Origin: Protofrankia sp963555925
GTDB taxonomy: Bacteria; Actinomycetota; Actinomycetes; Frankiales; Frankiaceae
Direction: 5' to 3'
Length of the DNA stretch: 64,000 nt
NCBI GenBank assembly: GCA_963555925.1
Contig: CAUVXJ010000048.1
Coordinates: 81,587-145,586, forward strand
Part shown: positions 34,300 through 41,388 of the stretch, one piece after another
How positions within the stretch are numbered: position 1 is the first letter of the stretch
Layout of the letters: each line of letters starts with the position of its first letter
The notes under the pieces: model-generated
What the model saw: only the letters and a program-made list of their open reading frames with translations
Database searches by the model: none
What the model was told of the DNA's origin: nothing
Translations under genes and position numbers: made by a program

Positions 34300-34580
34300 T
34301 CCCGGTGAGCATCGGCAGCCACGGCTGGTCGCGATCTCGGGCGCCCGTGACGACGTGGATGTGGACATCTACCGGTCGCTCGATCCCCTGGCCAAACCGC
34401 CGCCCGAACACGATCAGCTGTTGGTCGACGTCCGGGCGCCAGTCGCCGACCCTCCGACCGTGGACGACGCCGTCCGGGTCTGCGCCGAGAAAATCTTCCA
34501 GCACACCGGGGTCGAACCGTTCGCCGTCGACCGCACCCACCCGGATATCGGGATTTCGGTCAGCAAGGTCTTCGCTCGGT
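34300..34580 (+). pseudogene. Truncated YcaO (C-terminal part)
   Basis: In frame, QPRLVAISGARDDV, PTVDDAVRVCAEKI and PFAVDRTHPDIGISVSKVFA match the C-terminal part of YcaO enzymes, which build azolines or modify amides in RiPPs. The N-terminal ATP-binding part is absent (upstream codons are Asn/Gly/Arg-rich and unrelated). The frame ends at about 34580, where an intron-maturase fragment of opposite orientation begins. It is a remnant without expected activity. Confidence 0.6.
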
Positions 34581-35007
34581 CCTTCCTGGCCGGGTTGAAC
34601 TGGCCGAAGTAGCGGGCGGTGACCCATTTTCGGCCTTTCCTGGGATGCCTGCGGCAAGCCCATTTGTAAAGGTGCTGCCACAGGTGCTCGTCCAGGCTCT
34701 GGTACGACTTCTTCGATACCCTTGACCGGTAGTAGCTCACCTGGCCTCGGATGATCGGGTTCATGGTGACGATCACCTCGATCGGGTTCGCGCCGCGCAG
34801 GCTACGCAGTGTCGCGGCGTTCCTCCGCCGGATCTTCTTGACCGCGTCACGGCTGGGTCTGGTGAGGACCTTCGTGCCGCCACGGACGTGGTAGCGGCGG
34901 ATGTTAAACGACAGGAAGTCGAATCCGCCGTCGATGCGACGGATTGCGGTCTTCTCCTGGTTCAGGGCCAGCCCCCGGTCTTTCAGCCACAGGTCGACCC
35001 GCTCAGC
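34576..35007 (-). pseudogene. Group II intron reverse transcriptase/maturase fragment
   Basis: About 144 residues of the maturase (X) region: LKDRGLALNQEKTAIRRIDG, FDFLSFNIRRYHVRGGTK, NPIIRGQVSYYRSRVSKKSY and WACRRHPRKGRKWVTARYFG. The reverse transcriptase palm is missing. Both ends are broken, joined to the YcaO remnant on one side and an ISAs1 fragment on the other. No intron RNA domain V could be picked out by eye. Confidence 0.75.
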
Positions 35008-35044
35008 CGGCCGGCCATGGCCTGACCCTCCTGCTCGGCGTCGG

Positions 35045-35419
35045 CGGTGCCGGCGTCCGCGTGCAGGTGGGCGAGAGTCCGGCCACACAGGCGGCGACCA
35101 ACGCGTCCGGGTCCAGCCTCATGAGCACCCACCGGATCGTCTTCTCCGACGGCAGCAGCACGGCACCATCGAACGGGTCCACCCAGGCGCCCAGTCGCAG
35201 CAGTTGGCTACGGGTACAGGCTGCGGCTCACTGCCCGGCGGCGTCCAGCGACTCGAACCCCGGAACCATGAATGCCGACAAGATCACCGCCAGGACGTAG
35301 CCCAGCGGGTGGCGCCGCCACCGGGTTCTGCGGGGATCGGGCAAGCCGTTGAGGACCGCGAACAGGTCCCGAGTGTCAGGTTCGGTGTTCTGGACCTGGA
35401 CAGGCGAAGATGCAGACAC
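35045..35419 (-). pseudogene. ISAs1-family transposase, N-terminal fragment with in-frame stop
   Basis: DLFAVLNGLPDPRRTRWRRH and PLGYVLAVILSAFMVPGFES are the DDE_Tnp_1-associated N terminus of ISAs1 transposases. After a TGA at 35228-35230 the same frame continues with LLRLGAWVDPFDGAVLLPSE and KTIRWVLMRLDPDALVAAC, so the stop is a point mutation. The DDE domain is missing. Confidence 0.7.
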
Positions 35420-35540
35420 GGGCGCGACCCCCGATCATCGTTTGGATTCGACACCCTTGATCTTTTGTGAGGTTGTGCCCGCCTCCTGCCACCCCCGCCG
35501 AAACCGGCCAACCCGTCATCAACTACCCAGACATCGCAGA

Positions 35541-35760
35541 TCACCACGCAAGTTCGCTACGCCGGGGCCCTGGATCCTTGGCGTGCTCGGCGAGCGTCCA
35601 CCCGTTCGTACGCTCGTTCTTCGACAACAGCCCGTCCAAGTAGGCCCACGCCTGCGCCCTCGGCTGGTCGCCGGGGAATACAGTGCGCGACACGACCGAA
35701 CAGCTCGGCAAGCCCAGCCTCCCATTCCGCGACGTCACCCAGGGTTACGCTGTCAGTCGC
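35541..35760 (-). pseudogene. IS701-like transposase fragment, frameshifted
   Basis: One frame gives VAEWEAGLAELFGRVAHCIP. A second frame continues with RAQAWAYLDGLLSKNERTNG and WTLAEHAKDPGPR, which together are the N terminus of IS701 transposases (GLL-x-x-x-ERKNGW). A frameshift near 35690 and loss of the rest show it is dead. Confidence 0.6.
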
Positions 35761-35881
35761 GGCCACCGCATCTGCGTCGTTTTTCTTCACACAGTCGAGG
35801 AATCACGCGATGGCCGCCCGCGCATCGCGCCACGCCGACGATCCGGAAAGAGACCACACGGCGATCACTGTGGCTGTGGTA

Positions 35882-36340
35882 CTAAGAGGATGTGGATATA
35901 GGTTTCTCTTCGTGGTATTCAATGTGAACTATCTTGAATATGGGACTGCCGGAGAAACTGTCTACTTCAAAATGAAGCTTAATGGCGAAGCTGCCGTCGG
36001 CCTGCTCGACCGGTTCGAATCTCGGCTCGACCCGATAGGTTATTTCGCCATTTTCAACCCGGACTCCGGGCAGGAAGTCGACCGGCCTTTTCGCGAAGGA
36101 TGGGGAAACCCAATCAAACGCGCCAGTTCGATCTACGATTATTTCTATGGGCGGGCCTTTCGGGGAAACAAGGACGCGCCCTAGATCGGTTCTGATTACG
36201 TTTTGTGGTTCGCGGACTGTGGCGGAGGCTGACGTGACAGCTGCTGAAGTAACAGAGGTTCCCGTGCCCGCCGTCCCGCATGCCGTCAGCGCGGTTAATG
36301 CCAAGACGGGCGAGAAGAGGAGAATTTTTCGCATTCGCAC
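35882..36340 (-). CDS. Putative lipoprotein, unknown
   Basis: 152 residues. Signal peptide KILLFSPVLALTALTAC with lipobox LTAC, a Thr/Ser/Ala-rich linker, then a beta-rich domain (LGRVLVSPKGPPIEIIVDRT, EPVEQADGSFAIKLHFEVDS, IFKIVHIEYHEEK). GTG at 36340 is the better of two close starts, with GGAG 13 bases upstream. Base composition is less GC-rich than its neighbours, suggesting foreign origin. No family recognised; it stands alone among IS remnants. Confidence 0.6.
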   Translation of the reverse strand: MRMRKILLFSPVLALTALTACGTAGTGTSVTSAAVTSASATVREPQNVIRTDLGRVLVSPKGPPIEIIVDRTGAFDWVSPSFAKRPVDFLPGVRVENGEITYRVEPRFEPVEQADGSFAIKLHFEVDSFSGSPIFKIVHIEYHEEKPISTSS

Positions 36341-36435
36341 GATGGTCTAAGATCTCCAAGTCGTTTGTCGATGCCACGTTTTGCATCTGACTGCTCACGT
36401 TAGCACACACAAGGGCCCGTCCATAACTGTCCTGT

Positions 36436-36605
36436 TTTAAGAGTGCCCGGCAATAGGGGCGTGGATCAAGGAGCGGGGCTGGGGTGCGTACATCGCGAGG
36501 CGGCGGAGGGAGACACCGGAGGTTGTGGGTGTCGACCGACGACAACGTGGCGAGGTGCGTGCCCCAGCCCCGCGACGCCGCGTCCCTATTGCCGGTCGCT
36601 CTAAA
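36436..36605. mobile_element. 170-bp inverted-repeat element (MITE-like)
   Basis: Ends TTTAAGAGTGCCCGGCAATA (left) and the complement of TTTAGAGCGACCGGCAATAG (right) are about 25-bp terminal inverted repeats. Inside, GCGGGGCTGGGGTGCGT and ACGCACCTC/GCCCCAGCCCCGC form a second inverted pair. No coding capacity. Its left end recurs alone at 1349, 2023 and 24023, as expected for relics of the same family. Confidence 0.65.
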
Positions 36606-36865
36606 CCTCGGTAGCTGTCAAATGTGGTATGGACGCTGTTTCCAGTGCCGCTGAGCCTTTTCGAGTAACCGCCTGTTGCGTTGAATGATCAGGTGGTCCG
36701 GTCGTGTTCGACGCGTAGGATTACCAGGGCCTCAGCAAGATCGCTCTACGTAGCGATATCTCACGCTTGATTCCGCCACGCACAATCGTCAGGCGAGAAG
36801 GCGCCCCTCGGGTGCGGACGGCACGAAACTCTGCCGTGCATGACAGTTCCGACAGCCCCGGACTG
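36606..36865. other. Intergenic region, nothing identified
   Basis: Between the MITE-like element and the 3' end of the next lipoprotein gene. No motif or frame of note. Confidence 0.4.
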
Positions 36866-37333
36866 TCATGCGGATGCGCTCAGCGCGGTGGCCGCGTCGT
36901 TGAGACCAAGCACCGTCACCGGTACGGTGACGGAGTCCGGTACGCGCACCAAGAAAATCTGGGTCCGCGAAACAATGATTTTCTTGCCGGTCACGGCCTC
37001 GTGGTGCCCGGTGGCAATCACGTCAGGACTGCTGGCGGACAGCGTCGCGGCTGGTGGGCCGGTCGGGGTCGGTGTCACGGAGTCCGCCGAGTACAGGGCC
37101 ACGAACGCCAGGGTCGCGTCGCCCGATCGAGCCGCGCACAGGGAGGGCGCGGTTTCCTGACCGGCGAGCGCCGCCAGATCCCCTGCGCTGGAGGCCTGCG
37201 AGTCCACCCGGTCGAACTCCGCCAGAACAGCCCGCGCAGCAGACGCACCAAAGGCAGGCACGCCGGTGGACGGCGTCGACACCGCCGGGCTCGCCGTGTC
37301 GTTTCCGCAGCTGGCAAGGATCCAGCCGATCAT
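36866..37333 (-). CDS. Short secreted/lipoprotein-like protein, unknown
   Basis: 155 residues. The N terminus MIGWILASC has a lipobox-like LASC but only eight residues before the cysteine, too short for a normal signal; a TGA three codons upstream prevents extension. The start of the signal may therefore have been lost. The rest is Ala/Thr/Ser-rich with a beta-like C-terminal part (KKIIVSRTQIFLVRVPDSVT, VPVTVLGLNDA). No family recognised. Possibly a decayed lipoprotein. Confidence 0.4.
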   Translation of the reverse strand: MIGWILASCGNDTASPAVSTPSTGVPAFGASAARAVLAEFDRVDSQASSAGDLAALAGQETAPSLCAARSGDATLAFVALYSADSVTPTPTGPPAATLSASSPDVIATGHHEAVTGKKIIVSRTQIFLVRVPDSVTVPVTVLGLNDAATALSASA

Positions 37334-37569
37334 CGGTAGACGTCATCGGGTCGGTGACGATTACACGGCGACCTGTGGAGATCGCGACCCGCGCCACGCA
37401 ATGTCTCAACAGATTCACGGGATTGCCGAGTACACCCAACCCGCGCATGCGACGCTGAAGCATGTCTGCACTGACACAGAGTTGCCGCACTGTCCGGGGA
37501 GAAGCACAGACGTCGTGCGAAAGGCCTTCGGATCAACACCACAAGAATCACAGCACACTGGTGGAACGG

Positions 37570-37935
37570 ATCTGTCCGGCGTCATCACCCTGGCCGCGAT
37601 CGACAATGACCGCATGCTGCTGGAGGGACTGCGCTCCTGGCTCGCCTCGCAGCCGGATCTCGACCTGGTACGGACGTCGGCGACCGTGCCCGAATATCAG
37701 CCGAGGCTGTCCTCTCAGGAACAGGCCGTGCTGGTCGCCTATGCCACCGGGAGCACTCTGCAGGCCGCAGCCCGGCGCGCCGGGGGGTCACCTATGGCAC
37801 CGCCCGCGTCTACCTGCAGCGGGTGAAACGCACGTACAACGAGGCCGGCCGTCCCACCTACACCACGCTCGACCTCGCCGCCCGCCCCTCCTCCGGGAAG
37901 CCCACCTCGCGGTGGACCGCTCAGCCGACGGCTAG
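37570..37935 (+). pseudogene. LuxR-type response regulator, decayed
   Basis: ITLAAIDNDRMLLEGLRSWL is the receiver-domain start. It jumps directly to LSSQEQAVLVAYATGSTLQA, the LuxR helix-turn-helix, so the phospho-acceptor region is deleted. A frameshift near 37790 moves the recognition part (VTYGTARVYLQRVKRTYNEA) to another frame, and a further shift is needed to reach a natural end at 37935. No function expected. Confidence 0.6.
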
Positions 37936-37950
37936 GGGGCATGGCCGGGC

Positions 37951-37998
37951 CTGTGGGAGTCCCGGTTCGGTAGAACTGCCGAACCGGGACTCCCACAG
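37951..37998. terminator. Perfect 20-bp hairpin terminator
   Basis: CTGTGGGAGTCCCGGTTCGG (37951-37970) pairs exactly with 37979-37998 around TAGAACTG. It lies just after the SDR stop codon (minus) and after the decayed LuxR gene (plus), so it can act in both directions. Confidence 0.85.
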
Positions 37999-38008
37999 GT
38001 CGTCGCCA

Positions 38009-38788
38009 CTACCAGGCGGCGGTACCGCCGTCGACGTTGAGCAGCGCGCCGGTGATGCCGCCGCCGAGGTCGCTGGCGAGCAGCCGGGCCATCGCCGCGA
38101 CCTCCTCGACGGTGTTCAGGCGCTTGATCGCGGACTCGTCCGCATACGTCTGGAGGAACTCCTCATAGGTGATGCCGACGCTGGCCGCGGCCACGGGCCC
38201 GGCATCCTTCATCATGTCCGTCTCGACCGCGCCGGGGCAGATCGCGTTGCAGGTGATCCCGGCGGTGCCGTACTCGAACGCCGTCGCCTTGGTGAAGCCG
38301 TTGATCGCGTGCTTGTTGGTGATGTAATGGCTGACAGCAGCCTTGTTGGCCTGCTTGCCCTCGACGGAAGAAATGTTGATGATCCGCCCCCAGCCGTTGG
38401 CGAGCATGGACGGCACGGCCCGCCGGGTGGCCCAGAAGACGGCGTTGATGTTCCAGTTGAGGGCGGTGCTCCATGCCTCGTCGGTCAATTGGTGGATCGG
38501 GGCGAACCCGTCGCTGCCACCGGCGTTGTTCACCAGGATGTCGACACGGCCGTAGTTCGCGACAGCGGCGTCGATCAGCCCCTCCACGTCGCTTTGGAGC
38601 CGAACGTCACCGGGCACGAACTGCGCCCGGTCGCCGACCGCGAGCTCGTCGAGGGCTTCCTTGCCCTTTACCTCGGAACGGCCACTGATCACGACGTTGG
38701 CGCCGTCGGCGAGGAGCACCTCCACGATCCCGCGGCCAATGCCACGGCTGCCTCCGGTGACGACAGCGACACGTCCGTCGAGAGTCAT
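38009..38788 (-). CDS. Short-chain dehydrogenase/reductase
   Basis: Classical SDR, 259 residues: cofactor motif TGGSRGIGRG (10-19), NNAG, catalytic Ser in INISSVEG and Tyr/Lys in SHYITNKHA, and NVDGG near the C terminus. It oxidises or reduces a secondary alcohol/ketone. The ATG at 38788 has GGAGG nine bases upstream; the open frame extends to 39052 through repeats only. It is downstream of and probably co-transcribed with the Rieske oxygenase, separated by a 15-bp triple repeat. Confidence 0.92.
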   Translation of the reverse strand: MTLDGRVAVVTGGSRGIGRGIVEVLLADGANVVISGRSEVKGKEALDELAVGDRAQFVPGDVRLQSDVEGLIDAAVANYGRVDILVNNAGGSDGFAPIHQLTDEAWSTALNWNINAVFWATRRAVPSMLANGWGRIINISSVEGKQANKAAVSHYITNKHAINGFTKATAFEYGTAGITCNAICPGAVETDMMKDAGPVAAASVGITYEEFLQTYADESAIKRLNTVEEVAAMARLLASDLGGGITGALLNVDGGTAAW

Positions 38789-38803
38789 GCGTACGACCTC
38801 CTG

Positions 38804-38848
38804 GTCGGAATACGGGTAGTCGGAAAACAGGTGGTCGGAAAACGGGTG
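38804..38848 (+). repeat. Three 15-bp tandem repeats in the SDR leader
   Basis: GTCGGAATACGGGTA, GTCGGAAAACAGGTG, GTCGGAAAACGGGTG in direct succession between the Rieske gene stop and the SDR ribosome-binding site. Confidence 0.8.
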
Positions 38849-38852
38849 CCGG

Positions 38853-40202
38853 TCACCGCAGGTCGTCGGTGCCGGCCTGCGCGGTGCCGGCCTGCGCGGT
38901 GCCGGCCTGCGCGGTGCCGGCCTCGTCGAGGAACCGGTCGATGACACGGTGGAAATGCTGGACGCCGGGCTCGTTGCGGCCGAAGACGAAATCCGTGCCG
39001 TCAAGCGCGGCGAGTCCCCGCGCCACACCGAAGCCGGTCGAATAGTCCTCATCCAGCACGACGTCGTGGAACCAGTCGCGGGTGGTGTCCGCGACCTTGC
39101 GTTCCTCGTCGTCGGCCGGTGGACGACGCAGCAGGATCAGCTGCTGGGTACGGGACTCCTCGGGGGTGCGGCCGGGCAGCACGAGGGACACCGAGACCGA
39201 CTGGCGCCAACCCCCGGAAACAGCCAACCCGGGAAACAGCCAGAAGATCGCACCGACGCAGCTCGCCGGGTCCCACGTCTGGGGTGGCTGCGTGGACGCC
39301 TCGGCAATGGTCCGCAGCGCGAACGCGTTGCGTTGGTGCGGACCCCAGCTGTCGAACGCGGCCATATTCGACAGGTTGGTCTTGTAGACCGTCGTCGGGT
39401 GCAGCGCGGCGAAGTGGTATCCCTCGAGGTACCCGTCAACCGTGATCTTCCAGTTCGGCCCGGGTAGCACCCGCGTGGAGTGGTGATGACACCCGGCGAG
39501 CCCCAGCCCTTCGAGCAGTGGCTCAAGATCACCAAGCCAGTCGTCGAGGTCGAGCGGACGACCCGGGGTGAGCCCGACGAAGATGATGCCGGCCCGCTCC
39601 TGCGCGGGCAGCGACACCAGCCCGGTACGGTCACGGTCGACTGGCCCGAAGGTCTTCTCACCGCCGATGCCGACGAGGCAACCCGCCATGTCGTAGGACC
39701 AGGCATGGTACGGACACGTGATCCGTTTCGCCCGGTTCGTCCGGCCGACGCCCTCCGCGACCAGCTCGGAGCCCCGGTGGCGGCAGGCGTTCACGCTGGC
39801 GTGAACGACACCAGCGGCGTCCCGGGTGATGAGCACCGGGATGTCGACGACCTGTATGGCCTTGTAGTTACCCGGCTCGGGCAGCTCACAGGACAGCGCC
39901 AGTGGCAACGGGACCCGCCGGTGGATGGCGTCGATCTCGTCACGCCACCGCTGCGGGTCGGAGTAGTTGCGAACGGGCTCACGCCACTGCGTCGGTACCT
40001 GCTCCGTTGTCTGCTCCCGATAGAGACCGACCAGCCGCTCCATCACCGAGCGCGCGTCGCGGCCCACGACGGTGTCAGCGCTGCTGTCCAACGCGGGGGT
40101 GTAGACGGGTGCAGAGCCGTCGGCTCCCGCGCGAGCGCTAGCGGCGGCGGAAGCGGAAGCGGAAGCGGAAGCGGAGGAACGAGTCGTGTCAGTGGTGGTC
40201 AT
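38853..40202 (-). CDS. Rieske non-heme iron oxygenase, alpha subunit
   Basis: Ring-hydroxylating or related oxygenase, 449 residues. Rieske 2Fe-2S ligands in NACRHRGSEL and CPYHAWSY; mononuclear iron ligands in LEGYHFAALH. An Ala/Ser repeat starts the protein and a four-fold AGTAQ repeat ends it, encoded by 15-bp tandem DNA repeats. AAGGGG precedes the ATG at 40202. It needs a reductase not present here. With the downstream SDR it may oxygenate and then oxidise the same ring. Substrate unknown. Confidence 0.92.
   Translation of the reverse strand: MTTTDTTRSSASASASASAAASARAGADGSAPVYTPALDSSADTVVGRDARSVMERLVGLYREQTTEQVPTQWREPVRNYSDPQRWRDEIDAIHRRVPLPLALSCELPEPGNYKAIQVVDIPVLITRDAAGVVHASVNACRHRGSELVAEGVGRTNRAKRITCPYHAWSYDMAGCLVGIGGEKTFGPVDRDRTGLVSLPAQERAGIIFVGLTPGRPLDLDDWLGDLEPLLEGLGLAGCHHHSTRVLPGPNWKITVDGYLEGYHFAALHPTTVYKTNLSNMAAFDSWGPHQRNAFALRTIAEASTQPPQTWDPASCVGAIFWLFPGLAVSGGWRQSVSVSLVLPGRTPEESRTQQLILLRRPPADDEERKVADTTRDWFHDVVLDEDYSTGFGVARGLAALDGTDFVFGRNEPGVQHFHRVIDRFLDEAGTAQAGTAQAGTAQAGTDDLR
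38871..38924 (+). repeat. 15-bp tandem repeat inside the Rieske C terminus
   Basis: GCCGGCCTGCGCGGT repeated 3.6 times keeps frame and encodes AGTAQ repeats. Such an array is prone to length change. Confidence 0.85.
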
Positions 40203-40755
40203 CGGACGGACCCCTTCAATATAAAGATCATTTTCACCTGCACGTCCGAAGCCTCTTCCATCACGATTCGGATGCTATGACCCTTATCACATCGCCTTAA
40301 CTAGAGGATGTCAACAGTTACTTTCCTCGAGACCGGTGGCGCTCCACGAACATCGAGCCCACCGGCTCCCGCCCGCACCGACACACCCGAGAGGCGGGTA
40401 TGCGTGGGTCGGCCACGGCTCCCGGCGCGGCGGCGACAGTCCGGACCTGCGCGTCCGCCCCGAAGTAGTTACTGTAGTGAACGTCGATATAGTCACCGAC
40501 CGCAACGGGGCCTGAGCGACGACGGCCAGCCGGTCCAGCTGCGACGGCGATCACAGCACGGCCACACCCGCCTGTTTCTTGACTCGGATTCCCAAAAGAC
40601 GCAGCATGACCGGAATCACACACCGATGGTCGGATCAGTGCCCACCCAGCGCTTCCCGGCCGTCAGGCAGCATCACGACAGCTCATGACATGACAGATCA
40701 TGAGATGACACGCCATCGGGCACGGTTCAGCGCCTGACGAGGAGAGGCAACACCG
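40203..40755. other. Divergent promoter region, no gene supported
   Basis: It separates the Rieske (minus) and the unknown/PPDK-like (plus) operons. GTCAACAGTTAC at 40310 is a half-match to the 2003/13275 palindrome. Several open frames here lack start signals and family resemblance. Confidence 0.4.
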
Positions 40756-41388
40756 ATGACGCAGTTAGCGACCGGCACAGACCCGGACTCGCTCGACGAA
40801 GCGGCCCGCGCCACACTGACCGACCTCGTCATCCGAGGCATGCGGCGTGGCTCGGCCCCGGAACTGGACCGTCTGGTGAATGCCGGGCTGGCACTGGCCA
40901 AGGGGCCGGTGACGATGCCCACCGTCGACGCCAGAACGCTCGTCGGCGGCTGGTCCCGTCTGTCGGCCGGTTCGCAGGCCGAGGAGCGGGTCACCGTCCT
41001 CTACCATGCGTTCCTGCCGATCAACCGTCGGTTGCGGGAACTGTGCACAGCGTGGCAATGCCGGCCGGACGGGTCGCCCAACGACCATGGCGACGCCACC
41101 TACGACGCGGCCGTACGCGATCAGTTCGACGACGTGCACGCGTCGATCGCACGGATCATCCGCCGACTCGCCGACCCGGTCCCCGGTCTCGGCCACTACC
41201 GCGATGACCTGGCCGCCGCACTCGACGCGTTCGACGCCGGTGACGCCTCCGCTCTGACCTCACCGCTGAGCGACTCTTACCACACGGTGTGGATGCGCCT
41301 GCACCAGGAGTTGCTACTGCTACTCGGTGTGAGTCGGGCCGAGGACGAGGCGCTGGAGGAACGGCTGGTCGCGGGGTCTGCCGGGTGA
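40756..41388 (+). CDS. Unknown protein coupled to the PPDK-like gene
   Basis: 210 residues, largely helical by composition, no signal or membrane segment. The C terminus (SDSYHTVWMRLHQELLLLLG) is acidic/helical. GAGGAG precedes the ATG. It shares GTGA with the PPDK-like gene, so it is probably a stable partner of that protein. I do not recognise the family. Split PEP-synthase-like enzymes (for example phenylphosphate synthase) have small helper subunits, which is a possible analogy but not shown by sequence. Confidence 0.65.
   Translation: MTQLATGTDPDSLDEAARATLTDLVIRGMRRGSAPELDRLVNAGLALAKGPVTMPTVDARTLVGGWSRLSAGSQAEERVTVLYHAFLPINRRLRELCTAWQCRPDGSPNDHGDATYDAAVRDQFDDVHASIARIIRRLADPVPGLGHYRDDLAAALDAFDAGDASALTSPLSDSYHTVWMRLHQELLLLLGVSRAEDEALEERLVAGSAG

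Noticed and set aside
36005..36030. GGTTCGAATCTC, resembling a tRNA T-loop
   Set aside because: It lies inside the lipoprotein frame. No acceptor or anticodon stems can be formed around it.
40318..40623. 101-codon minus-strand frame in the Rieske/PPDK divergent region
   Set aside because: No ribosome-binding site, Arg/Gly-rich start and no recognisable domain. Kept only as part of an intergenic region.
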